Under the pieces are notes generated by a model that saw nothing but the letters and a program-made list of their open reading frames with translations, made no database searches and was not told the DNA's origin. A DNA stretch of 44,828 nt. Source: Pseudomonadota bacterium (GTDB lineage: Bacteria > Pseudomonadota > Gammaproteobacteria > Burkholderiales > Ferrovaceae). Both the position numbers and the translations under genes were made by a program. The stretch's first letter is position 1. Every line of letters starts with the position of its first letter. This document shows, piece after piece, positions 1 through 7,648 of this stretch. The stretch covers positions 1-44,828 of the forward strand of contig JAJZEH010000029.1 in the NCBI GenBank assembly GCA_021805725.1, in the 5' to 3' direction.

Positions 1-1575
1 CGCATCTCCGGCACCATGCCCATAGGTGTCATTTACAGACTTGAATTTGTCCAGATCCAGCATCATGACGGACATCGGCTGAGTCAGCTTTCTGTCGGGG
101 GCAATCGCCTGCCGCGTAAAACTGTCTAATGCCCTGCGATTCGCCACCCCGGTCAGCGGGTCCGTGTTCAAATCCGTGACCAGATCACGGTTCATCTGGG
201 ACAGTTCTTCGCGAAGCCGGTACTCATGGTCCAGCTTTTCCGACAGGGCGATGGCCTCCGTGATGTCGCTGTAAAAACAAACGTATCTGGAAACCTTTCC
301 CCAGGCATCGGTAAACGGCACGATCGTGGCGTTTACCCAGTAATAGCCCCCTGCCTTCTTGCGGTTACGAAAGATTCCCTTCCAGATATTGCCAGAGCTC
401 ACCGTATTCCACAGGCTCCTGTAAAACTCCTTCGAATATAGTCCGGAATTGAACATCCCATGGTACTGACCAATAACCTCCTCCCTCGAGTAGCCGCTCA
501 CCTCGAGAAAGGTATCGCTCACCCGAATGATCTTTCCGTTTTGAGCCGATTCACTGACCATCAGATGCGCGCTGATCGCCTTGGCCTGATTGGCCATTTC
601 GATGACCGAGGCCTCGTAACGCAAATACCAGCGATACAAAACCCCGAGCACCGCAAAAACAAGCAGGGAAGCGATCACGGCGACAGTAGCCAGAAACTGC
701 CGGTCCTTTGCTCCCTGTGCGAACAGGCGTTGCCGGTCACCGGCTATCGCGAGAATCACTGGATGGGTGAGACTGGTCCGGTAAGCCACCATCAGATGAT
801 GGCCTTCACCAAAGTCAAGGAAACCACGCTGGCGGCTTTTGACGGTATTTACAATCGTGGCGACCACCTTGTCGAAATGGGGCACCATCGCGTCGTGGTA
901 TGAGATGAGGTTTTGTCCCTGATAATCAAACAAACCAATCTCCGTCGCGTCGTCGTTGTCTATTCGCGCCCAGAGGTTCTTGAAGAATCCAAGATTGATG
1001 ACGGCAACCCAATGGTATGTTTTCTGACCCATTGGAACTGCCGCGGTCGCCACCCAGAACTTCACGTCTCCGGAGGGCGCCGGAGAACCCACATCGTAAA
1101 GGTCACGATTCTGAAAGACCTGTCCAAACCTAACCTCAGAGGCGTCAAGCTGCCCCGACCGATCTGGCAACATGCTGTCTGGCAACAGCTTGCCGTCGTT
1201 TCTCTCCAGCGAACTCGCCACCACGCGTCCTGAATCATCGACAAGCGAGATGCTTCGAATGACGTGGTCCTCTGAAATCAGCTTGTAGAGCATCCCGGTG
1301 GAAAGCCTGCCTTCACGGAGCGACGACGGGGTTGTTATCGCCGAAACCGACTTCAGACGCGCCACCAGGGCATCCAGGGTTCGCGACACGTGATCTTCGA
1401 GCATGAGCGTGTTGATCTCGATGCGGTTTTTCAGACTCTCCTCTTCGCTCCGCTCCTCAAAGTGGACACCAATGACGAATGCGGACCAAATCACCAGCAG
1501 GCCAACGAGCAGCAGTGCCGTAAAAAAAAGCCGAAATTTTTTCGGCTCAACGTGAAATTCATGACCGTCAGCCAT
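1..1575 (-). CDS. Membrane-bound PAS-GGDEF diguanylate cyclase (C-terminus beyond window)
   Basis: This gene runs off the left edge; 525 codons are visible from the ATG at 1575. Reading inward, I see a membrane segment at about residues 14-36, a periplasmic region of about 250 residues of the Cache-like sensor size, a second membrane segment at about 290-312, a PAS domain at about 335-435 (with a VSGYSREE motif), and the beginning of a GGDEF domain (DPLTGVANRRAL near 470, then DLDKFKSVNDTYGH). The GGDEF signature itself lies beyond the window, so catalytic competence cannot be judged, and a further EAL domain cannot be excluded. Members of this family make cyclic di-GMP in response to a ligand. 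The start lies three bases after the stop of the upstream solute-binding protein gene, so the two are probably translated together. Confidence 0.9.
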   Translation of the reverse strand, partial: MADGHEFHVEPKKFRLFFTALLLVGLLVIWSAFVIGVHFEERSEEESLKNRIEINTLMLEDHVSRTLDALVARLKSVSAITTPSSLREGRLSTGMLYKLISEDHVIRSISLVDDSGRVVASSLERNDGKLLPDSMLPDRSGQLDASEVRFGQVFQNRDLYDVGSPAPSGDVKFWVATAAVPMGQKTYHWVAVINLGFFKNLWARIDNDDATEIGLFDYQGQNLISYHDAMVPHFDKVVATIVNTVKSRQRGFLDFGEGHHLMVAYRTSLTHPVILAIAGDRQRLFAQGAKDRQFLATVAVIASLLVFAVLGVLYRWYLRYEASVIEMANQAKAISAHLMVSESAQNGKIIRVSDTFLEVSGYSREEVIGQYHGMFNSGLYSKEFYRSLWNTVSSGNIWKGIFRNRKKAGGYYWVNATIVPFTDAWGKVSRYVCFYSDITEAIALSEKLDHEYRLREELSQMNRDLVTDLNTDPLTGVANRRALDSFTRQAIAPDRKLTQPMSVMMLDLDKFKSVNDTYGHGAGDA

Positions 1576-1578
1576 GCT

Positions 1579-2358
1579 TCAATTCTTGACCATGATGGGC
1601 AAAAGATGCTGTTGACGGGCCGCATCGGAAAGTCGGCCGTCTTTCTTGATCTGGCTCACGAAGTGGTTGACCCTCGCCAGCCAGCTCTTTTCTCCCTTGG
1701 GCACCACATAGGCATAGTCGGTCAGTTGTATCGGTCGGGAGGGCTCGATCAACCGTGCCCAGTCGGTATTCATCAACATGCGCTGGCTGTAGGGATAGTC
1801 GGTGATGAAAGCGTCTGCGCTGCCCGACTCGACTTCACGCTCGCGTTCGCCCTGCCGGGCAACCACGTGCAGCGTGGCGCGCTTGAGGACTTTCCGCATC
1901 AAGGGTTCCATATAGGTTCCCTTTTGCACTGCAACCACCCGTCCCGGCTGGTCGATGTCATCCCATTGCCTGATTGAACTATTGGAACTGGTCGTAATTG
2001 CATAGACATCGCTATGCAAATACGGGGCAGAGAAATCGGCCCTGGCCGCGCGTTGCGCCGTGACGCCCACCCCCATCATGGCGATGTGGCACTTGTGCGC
2101 CTCAAGATCCCCCATCAGCCGACTGAAATCGGTCACCACATATTCCAGCCTGACCCCAAGATCCTTGGCAAATTCTCTCGATAAATCAATATCGATACCT
2201 TGGAATTCGCCAGTCATGGGGTTGCGGTAACTGATCCCAAAGTAATCAGGCCACATGCAGACCTTCAATACCCTGGATTTTTCGATTTCATCCAGCATCC
2301 CTGCATGGGAGGAAGTGAATCCAAGCAGGATGAACACCAACACGAGGACAGTGCGCAT
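1579..2358 (-). CDS. Periplasmic amino-acid-type solute-binding protein (SBP_bac_3)
   Basis: A 259-residue protein with a cleavable signal peptide (cut probably after SSHA, residue 19-20) followed by a bacterial extracellular solute-binding family 3 fold. The family pattern is visible: an early VLKVCMWPDYFG strand, GIDIDLSREFAKDLGV, and MMGVGVTAQRAARADFSAPY, which matches the usual 'T..R....DFS.PY' block. Ligand identity cannot be read from the sequence. No ABC permease or ATPase gene is adjacent. The next gene, three bases downstream, is a membrane diguanylate cyclase, so this protein may present a ligand to a signalling receptor rather than feed a transporter; that is inference. The ATG at 2358 has only a weak ribosome binding site. 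Confidence 0.85.
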   Translation of the reverse strand: MRTVLVLVFILLGFTSSHAGMLDEIEKSRVLKVCMWPDYFGISYRNPMTGEFQGIDIDLSREFAKDLGVRLEYVVTDFSRLMGDLEAHKCHIAMMGVGVTAQRAARADFSAPYLHSDVYAITTSSNSSIRQWDDIDQPGRVVAVQKGTYMEPLMRKVLKRATLHVVARQGEREREVESGSADAFITDYPYSQRMLMNTDWARLIEPSRPIQLTDYAYVVPKGEKSWLARVNHFVSQIKKDGRLSDAARQQHLLPIMVKN

Positions 2359-2423
2359 AGGATTGTTATTGTTCAGTCATGAGGCCCGTTGCGGCGCACA
2401 TTCGTCAGCCATTCAAGGGAAAA

Positions 2424-2513
<90 letters not shown>

Positions 2514-2523
2514 GAGCCGGGCA

Positions 2524-4356
2524 TTATACCGTGTTGGCGTTCAAACGGGCCTGCTTTTGCTCCAGATCGGCCCAGCGCGCCATGGCATCTGCCACCGCTT
2601 GCTCGATCTCGGCATGGCGTGACTGCAATTGCTTCAAGCGTTGCGGATCCCCCTTGTAGATCGTCGGGTCCGCAAGTTGCGTGGCAATGCCCGCCTGCTC
2701 TGCCTCAAGCGCCTCTATCTGGACTGGCAAGGATTCCAGTTCGCGGGTTTCCCTGAATGACATCTTTGCCGGGCGCTGCCGGGTACGTTCGTCACCCGGC
2801 GCGGCTTCGGCCCTGGGCCTCGCTTCCACGGGCGTCCTGGTGAGCTCGGTCCCGTCCTGAGCACTTCGGGACTCCAGGTAGCGCACCCAGTCGCTGTAGC
2901 CGCCTGCATTTTCCGTCACCCCGCCCTCCCCGTCCAGGACGATGACCTGAGTGACCACATTGTCGAGAAAGGCGCGGTCATGGCTGACCAGAAACAGGGT
3001 GCCGGTGTATTCCGCCAGCAACGACTCCAGCAAATCCAGCGTTTCGATGTCAAGGTCGTTGGTGGGTTCATCCAGCACCAGCACGTTGGCGGGCTGGGTA
3101 AACAGGCGGGCCAGCAACAGGCGATTGCGCTCGCCACCTGAGAGGGATTTGACCTTGGCGCGTACGCGCTCGGGCGGAAACAAAAAATCCCCCAGATAGC
3201 TCACGACATGCTTGCGCACCCCGTCGATCTCCACAAAATCGGCACCTGGGCTGATGGTGTTGGCCAGGGTGGCCTCCGGATCCAACTGTGCGCGCAGCTG
3301 ATCAAAATAGGCGAAGGTAAGGCGCGTGCCCAGCCGGACGGTGCCGCCATCGGGTGCGCGTTCGCCCAGCAGCACCCGTAGCAGCGTGGTTTTTCCTGCG
3401 CCGTTGGGGCCGATGAGGCCGATCTTGTCGCCGCGGATGATGCGAGTGGAATAGTCCCCTACCAACACCCGGTCATCATAGCGAATGGTCACATGGGAGA
3501 GTTCTGCCACCAGCTCGCCGGAGCGATCCCCCGTGGCCAGCGCCATACGCACGCTGCCCAGCTGCTCGCGGCGGGCCGCACGGGCCACGCGCAATGCCTC
3601 GAGACGCCGCACCCGGCCCTCGTTTCGGGTGCGGCGCGCTTCGATGCCCTTGCGAATCCAGACTTCTTCCTGCGCCAGCACCTTGTCGAATTTGGCCTGA
3701 ACCGTGGCCTCAGCCGCAAGCTGCTCTGCCTTGCGCCGCTGGTACTCGGCAAACGAGTTGCCAAACTGGCTCAAGTGCCCCCGGTCCAGTTCCACGATCC
3801 GGGTGGCCACCCGGTCCAGAAACTGGCGATCGTGGGTGACAAAAACGAGGCTGCCGCGAAAACCGCGCAACAGCCCTTCCAGCCATTCAATGGATGCGAT
3901 GTCGAGGTGATTGGTCGGTTCATCCAGCACCAGCAGATCAGGTTCGGCGACCAGGGCGCGGGCCAGGGCCACGCGCTTCTTCCAGCCCCCCGAAAGTTCT
4001 GAAATGCGGCGCTCCGGCGTCAGGCCCAGTTGCGACAGGACGATGTCCACCTTGTAGTGCTGCGCCCAATCCTCGCCGGAGCCCACACCCCGGGAAACCA
4101 CTTCAAACACCGTATCGCCGTCGTTCAGCAGGGGCTCCTGGGGCACGTAGCCCACTTTCAGGCCTGGCGATTTCCAGAGGATGCCGTCATCGAGCCGGGC
4201 CTCATCCACCAGCACCTTGAGCAGGGTACTCTTGCCGCCGCCGTTGCGGCCAATCAGCCCCACGCGGTCCGCCTCATCGACGATGAATTCAACATCGTCA
4301 AGCAGCGGGTGGTGGCCAAAAGCCAGGAAAGCATGGGACAGTGTGAGCAGGGGCAT
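2524..4356 (-). CDS. uup: ABC-F family ATPase Uup
   Basis: A 610-residue soluble protein with two ABC ATPase domains and no membrane segments. Domain 1 has Walker A GRNGGGKST (about residue 37), signature LSGGW and Walker B LLVLDEPTNHLD. Domain 2 has Walker A GPNGAGKTT, signature LSGGERNR and VLVLDEPTNDLD. Between them lies the charged ABC-F linker, and the tail (about 540-605) is a predicted coiled coil, as in Uup. The N-terminus resembles Escherichia coli Uup (635 residues) more than EttA or YheS. ABC-F proteins act on ribosomes, and Uup is also linked to replication/transposon excision phenotypes. The gene follows the iron-transport operon by 14 bases and tRNA-Ser follows by 10 bases, so all may share transcripts. 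Confidence 0.92.
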   Translation of the reverse strand: MPLLTLSHAFLAFGHHPLLDDVEFIVDEADRVGLIGRNGGGKSTLLKVLVDEARLDDGILWKSPGLKVGYVPQEPLLNDGDTVFEVVSRGVGSGEDWAQHYKVDIVLSQLGLTPERRISELSGGWKKRVALARALVAEPDLLVLDEPTNHLDIASIEWLEGLLRGFRGSLVFVTHDRQFLDRVATRIVELDRGHLSQFGNSFAEYQRRKAEQLAAEATVQAKFDKVLAQEEVWIRKGIEARRTRNEGRVRRLEALRVARAARREQLGSVRMALATGDRSGELVAELSHVTIRYDDRVLVGDYSTRIIRGDKIGLIGPNGAGKTTLLRVLLGERAPDGGTVRLGTRLTFAYFDQLRAQLDPEATLANTISPGADFVEIDGVRKHVVSYLGDFLFPPERVRAKVKSLSGGERNRLLLARLFTQPANVLVLDEPTNDLDIETLDLLESLLAEYTGTLFLVSHDRAFLDNVVTQVIVLDGEGGVTENAGGYSDWVRYLESRSAQDGTELTRTPVEARPRAEAAPGDERTRQRPAKMSFRETRELESLPVQIEALEAEQAGIATQLADPTIYKGDPQRLKQLQSRHAEIEQAVADAMARWADLEQKQARLNANTV

Positions 4357-4370
4357 GATGGGTGAATCGC

Positions 4371-5123
4371 TTAAAAGAATTCGTAGGCCACCCGCAAAAT
4401 GACGGTTCGGTCGGGTGCCCCATGGTTGATGCCGTAGAGCAGAGCCGTACTGTACTCCAATTCGTCCCCGTGCCCCAAGTGGAGTTCTCCGGCAAATGCG
4501 GGACCCAGTTGATGCGCGTCGTCTGCCGGACGATAGTAGGCTTCGATGCCAGGGACGATGGCGCTCTCGATTTTATACCCGGCGCTGTAGGCCGTGCGGA
4601 AATTGTATTTGCCGCTGGCCTCTCCTCCAATGTCCTTTTGCCAGATCAGGTTGAGGCGCTGGATCAGATGCCCGGACTGTTTTTCAAGCAAGGGACCGAA
4701 CTCCACGCCATCCGGCAGTCCAGCCTGCTGATTGTGGATGTAGGACGCCACGAACCCGGGGTCCACCCAGTACTCGCCAGGATCGGCCAACTGGAAAATA
4801 TTTTCGAATTCCTGACCCGACAGATGCGTCCCCATGAGCGGATCGTGGCTGAACTCGCCCACATATACTTCGGCTTTCCACCAGGGAGTAAACGTGTGCG
4901 CAACGGCAAGTTCAAAGGCGCCAACCCGGTCGAGTGAAGCGCGACCGTCGCTGAAGGTATAGCCGCGCATTTCCACTTCGGACTGACCTTGAGTGACGTG
5001 AGGCGAATACACGATGAAGTCGTCGTCTGCGAACGCCGCGAGGGACAGTACTCCCAGCAGAACGGAGGCCGCAACCTTCCCCGGCACGCCCAGTGCCCTG
5101 ATGCTTCCAAGGAATAATCGCAT
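4371..5123 (-). CDS. Putative outer-membrane beta-barrel protein of the iron operon
   Basis: A 250-residue protein not assigned to a named family. It has a signal peptide ending near AFA (residues 30-32), then alternating amphipathic strands rich in aromatic and acidic residues, and it ends in phenylalanine (VAYEFF), the usual C-terminal signature of outer-membrane barrels recognised by BamA. No lipobox is visible. It is the third gene of a Fur-box operon, with one base between the stop of the FTR1 permease gene and this ATG (TAACATG) and a strong GGAGG ribosome site 10 bases upstream. The context suggests a role in metal passage or in the surface response to iron limitation, but nothing in the sequence itself proves a substrate. 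Copper or manganese handling are alternatives. Confidence 0.75.
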   Translation of the reverse strand: MRLFLGSIRALGVPGKVAASVLLGVLSLAAFADDDFIVYSPHVTQGQSEVEMRGYTFSDGRASLDRVGAFELAVAHTFTPWWKAEVYVGEFSHDPLMGTHLSGQEFENIFQLADPGEYWVDPGFVASYIHNQQAGLPDGVEFGPLLEKQSGHLIQRLNLIWQKDIGGEASGKYNFRTAYSAGYKIESAIVPGIEAYYRPADDAHQLGPAFAGELHLGHGDELEYSTALLYGINHGAPDRTVILRVAYEFF

Positions 5124-5124
5124 G

Positions 5125-5931
5125 TTACATGGACCTCCAGCGAGGCCGGTACATCAGGGCCAGAATCACCAGAAGCGTTGCCAGGTAAAACACGATCTGA
5201 ATTCCGGATGGTCGCGCCGTATAACCCACCAGAATATGCAGCAATTGTCCAGACAGGCTGTTCTGGTCAAGCCAGCGAGAGGTATTCCAGATGCCATGGC
5301 CCAAGGCGGGCAGCCAGCCTGCCTGGTTGAGAAACCCCGCTGCCTGCGCAGACAGACCGGCCGCCAAGAACAGGATCAGCCAGCTCGTCACGCTGAAGAA
5401 ATGACGCACGGGAATGCGCAGGAGGCCGCGATACAGCAGCACACCAGCCAGCACGCCGATGGCAATTCCCACCAGGGCGCCCACCCCCATGCTGGAAGAC
5501 TCGCCACCTCCCGCAGCGATGGCCCACAAAAACAGGACCGCCTCGGATCCCTCGCGCATGACGGCCATGGCGGTTACCAGAAGCAGTGCCGTCAGGGGCT
5601 TGCTCCCGGCCCCCACTTCGGCACCGACCGCATTGAGCTCCGCCCGTAGTTCACGCGCATGGGAGGCCATCCATACGTTATGCCAGGTCAGCATTCCTAC
5701 CGCCGTGAGCAGAATGCCTGCGTTGAGCAGCGCCTGCCCGTCTCCAGACAACAGGGAAGAAGCCGTGGACGCAAGGTAGGCCACCCCCGCAGCCCCAAGC
5801 AGGCCGATACCCACGCCGCCGCTGACCCAGCGGCCCCGATGGGCAATGCCGCGACTCGCTCCCAGCACGATGGCAATGATCAGTGCTGCCTCCAGCACTT
5901 CGCGAAACAGGATGATGGCCGTGGCAAGCAT
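5125..5931 (-). CDS. FTR1-family high-affinity iron permease (EfeU/FtrC type)
   Basis: A polytopic membrane protein of 268 residues with about seven hydrophobic segments. Both REXXE iron-binding motifs of the oxidase-dependent iron transporter family are present: REVLE at residues 10-14 in the first helix and REGSE at 126-130 in the fourth. A start 13 codons further upstream is open, but the ATG at 5931 is preferred because it places the first REXXE motif at the family position, it follows the cupredoxin stop by one base (TAAGATG) and it has GGGAGAG upstream. FTR1 permeases move ferric iron across the inner membrane, usually after periplasmic oxidation. No EfeB peroxidase or FtrD ferredoxin gene is next to it. 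Confidence 0.92.
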   Translation of the reverse strand: MLATAIILFREVLEAALIIAIVLGASRGIAHRGRWVSGGVGIGLLGAAGVAYLASTASSLLSGDGQALLNAGILLTAVGMLTWHNVWMASHARELRAELNAVGAEVGAGSKPLTALLLVTAMAVMREGSEAVLFLWAIAAGGGESSSMGVGALVGIAIGVLAGVLLYRGLLRIPVRHFFSVTSWLILFLAAGLSAQAAGFLNQAGWLPALGHGIWNTSRWLDQNSLSGQLLHILVGYTARPSGIQIVFYLATLLVILALMYRPRWRSM

Positions 5932-5932
5932 C

Positions 5933-6286
5933 TTAACGCTCTCCCGCCGCAGGCTTGACCACGACAACACCCTTCATGTCGCGATTGAAATCGTTAAAGA
6001 ATTCGTAGCGCCCTGCCTCTGCCGGGCCCACGAAAAAGGACACTTCGCCGTGGGCGGGAACCACGACTTCGCGCGACAGGTCATAGCTTTCGAACTCTGC
6101 AGGGATTGCATCCTGATTGCGAATCAAGACCTGGGTACGCACGCCTTGGGCAATGACAAGTTCGTCCGGTTCAAACCGGGCGTTGTGAATGGTAATGACG
6201 GGAGCGCCATCGGCAAGCGCCATACCCGACAAGCAAACTCCGGCAAACATTGCCAGAACATTTCGCTTATGAAAAGCTAACACCAT
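5933..6286 (-). CDS. Periplasmic cupredoxin-like protein of the iron operon (FtrB/EfeO-like)
   Basis: A 117-residue secreted protein: signal peptide ending at ALA (about residue 25) and then one cupredoxin-type domain (ITIHNARFEP, then VPAHGEVSFFV, then GRYEFFNDFNRDMKG). In copper-loaded members the last loop usually carries Cys and His; here those positions read Asn (FFNDFN), so a type 1 copper site looks absent, as in several iron-uptake cupredoxins. It probably binds or passes iron to the FTR1 permease. An alternative start at 6352 is rejected because it would place the -35 box and Fur site inside the coding region. The ATG at 6286 is preceded by AGAGAG and begins a normal signal peptide. 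Confidence 0.82.
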   Translation of the reverse strand: MVLAFHKRNVLAMFAGVCLSGMALADGAPVITIHNARFEPDELVIAQGVRTQVLIRNQDAIPAEFESYDLSREVVVPAHGEVSFFVGPAEAGRYEFFNDFNRDMKGVVVVKPAAGER

Positions 6287-6328
6287 GATCTCTCTAGCCT
6301 TTATCTTTGGTTTAACATGCATGGGGCC

Positions 6329-6357
6329 ATCATAAATGATAATCATTCTCATGTAAA
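6329..6357 (-). promoter_or_regulatory. Sigma-70 promoter with embedded Fur box for the iron operon
   Basis: On the minus strand, -35 TTTACA (6357-6352) and -10 TATGAT (6334-6329) are separated by exactly 17 bases; each matches five of six consensus bases. The spacer contains TGATAAT-C-ATTCTCA (plus-strand 6337-6351), which fits the Fur 7-1-7 inverted repeat with one mismatch and gives 15 of 19 matches to the classic 19-base iron box (6332-6350). Fur-Fe(II) bound here would block RNA polymerase. Transcription should start near 6322, giving a leader of about 36 bases. Confidence 0.88.
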
Positions 6358-6390
6358 GCCCCTAATTCGTGATTGCCGCGCTGGAATTGA

Positions 6391-6399
6391 TGCTAGTAT
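6391..6399 (+). promoter_or_regulatory. Extended -10 promoter element for tRNA-Arg
   Basis: TGCTAGTAT fits the extended -10 pattern TGnTAnnnT and lies nine bases before the mature tRNA 5' end, so transcription would begin almost at the tRNA itself. A weak -35 (TTGCCG, 6373-6378) is 15 bases upstream. The call rests on position and motif only. Confidence 0.4.
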
Positions 6400-6407
6400 T
6401 CGCCCGG

Positions 6408-6482
6408 GTCCCCGTAGTTAAATGGATATAACAGCCCCCTCCTAAGGGGCAGATGCAGGTTCGATTCCCGCCGGGGACGCCA
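6408..6482 (+). tRNA. tRNA-Arg (anticodon CCU)
   Basis: A complete cloverleaf: acceptor stem GTCCCCG/CGGGGAC, anticodon stem GCCCC/GGGGC framing loop CTCCTAA with anticodon CCT (CCU), T loop GGTTCGATTCC, discriminator G and an encoded CCA at 6480-6482. This isoacceptor reads AGG. The K+ channel gene starts 21 bases beyond the CCA on the same strand. Confidence 0.97.
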
Positions 6483-6503
6483 ACTTCAACCGGGAAAGAA
6501 AAC

Positions 6504-6998
6504 ATGTGGCCTGTCGTAGAAGTCCTGCTGGGCATTTCAATGCTGCTGATTTCCATGCTGATCCACAGCGTCGGCATGTACCAGGTCATGCACCGGTTTG
6601 AAATCAACTGGCCCAACTATCTGAACGCCCGAAACGAGTTTCGCAGGCAGCTTTATTTCTTTTTCCTGGTGACGATCATTCTAATGGCGCACCTGACGGA
6701 GATCCTGATCATCGCCATCGTCATCAAAGCGGTTCATGCCATGCCAGATTTTCGTACGGCGTTCTACTTTGCCGGAGAAACCTACACCACCCTGGGCTAT
6801 GGCGACGTGTTGCTACCTCCTGGCTGGCGCCAGCTGGCCTTGTTCATTGCCATGTCGGGGTTGTTTACTTTTGGCTGGACTACGGGGGTGCTGGTGCGCA
6901 TCGTCGGCAAGACCTACGATGCACAATTTGCCCATCTCAGCCACCGCCGTCGCGACGGCGGAGAAGAGAAGTCAGGCCGGCCGCCGCACACCAAATAA
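6504..6998 (+). CDS. Small two-pore-domain-type potassium channel protein
   Basis: A 164-residue membrane protein with three main hydrophobic stretches (about 4-24, 50-73 and 105-128). The K+ selectivity filter TTLGYGD is at residues 95-101, between a pore helix and the last membrane helix, as in the Ion_trans_2 family. No RCK or cyclic-nucleotide domain follows; the tail is short and basic. It probably assembles as a tetramer and conducts K+. Reading can be extended upstream into the tRNA, but the ATG at 6504 has GGGAAAG at the right distance and starts a membrane helix. The last 27 bases overlap the 3' end of the convergent terC gene. Confidence 0.85.
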   Translation: MWPVVEVLLGISMLLISMLIHSVGMYQVMHRFEINWPNYLNARNEFRRQLYFFFLVTIILMAHLTEILIIAIVIKAVHAMPDFRTAFYFAGETYTTLGYGDVLLPPGWRQLALFIAMSGLFTFGWTTGVLVRIVGKTYDAQFAHLSHRRRDGGEEKSGRPPHTK

Positions 6999-7640
6999 GG
7001 CAATCACGGTGGCCAACATCACCGGCAGGCTGTTGTGGACCCAGGGATCCTTCAGCCATGCCAGCGCATTCCAGATGGGGTCGGAGAGCAACATGTCCCC
7101 GGCCACATAGCCCAGAAGCGCGCCTCCCATGATCACAATGACGGGATAGCGCATCATCAGGCGCATCAGCACGCTGCTGCCGACCACGATCAGGAGGATG
7201 CTGATGGCCAGGCCAATGGTCAACAAAAACCAGTTGCCGCGCGCCACTGCGGCCAGGCCCAGAACGTTGTCAAGACTCATGATCACGTCAGCCACGATGA
7301 TGGCCCGCACGGCCTCCATCAGGCCCGGATCGCGAATTTCCTCGCCCGGCTCCTGCCGCTTGCCCGGCAGGACCAACCGATAGGCCACCCACAACAGCAG
7401 CAGACTCCCCAGGGTTTGCACATAAGACAGCGTCAGGAGTTGCACTGCGCCAAAGGTCAGCAGCACGCGCAGAATCACCGCACCCAGACTTCCCAGAAAC
7501 ACCGCCGTGCGACGCCGACGCCCCCTGAGATTGCGCGCGGCCAGTGCAATGACGGCCGCATTGTCCCCACTCATGACGATGTCTATGCCGATGATCTGGA
7601 ACAACGCCACCCAGAATCCCGAGAAGGTGAAGGCGTCCAA
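6972..7640 (-). CDS. TerC-family integral membrane protein (YjbE type, probable metal exporter)
   Basis: A 222-residue protein with about seven membrane helices. It shows the two repeated TerC motifs with acidic residues in membrane helices, DIVMSGDNAAVIALAA near residue 20 and DVIMSLDNVLGLAA near 117, the internal duplication typical of the family. Characterised YkoY/YjbE relatives export manganese and supply metals to exported enzymes, so metal efflux is the likely role; substrate specificity is inference. It starts eight bases after the stop of the quinone oxidoreductase gene and is probably co-transcribed with it. No yybP-ykoY manganese riboswitch is seen, and the tight spacing leaves no space for one. 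Confidence 0.88.
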   Translation of the reverse strand: MDAFTFSGFWVALFQIIGIDIVMSGDNAAVIALAARNLRGRRRRTAVFLGSLGAVILRVLLTFGAVQLLTLSYVQTLGSLLLLWVAYRLVLPGKRQEPGEEIRDPGLMEAVRAIIVADVIMSLDNVLGLAAVARGNWFLLTIGLAISILLIVVGSSVLMRLMMRYPVIVIMGGALLGYVAGDMLLSDPIWNALAWLKDPWVHNSLPVMLATVIALFGVRRPA

Positions 7641-7648
7641 GGAGGGCG

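Noticed and set aside
6287..6352. Upstream start for the cupredoxin gene
   Set aside because: It would place the -35 box and Fur site inside the coding region and abolish the signal peptide.
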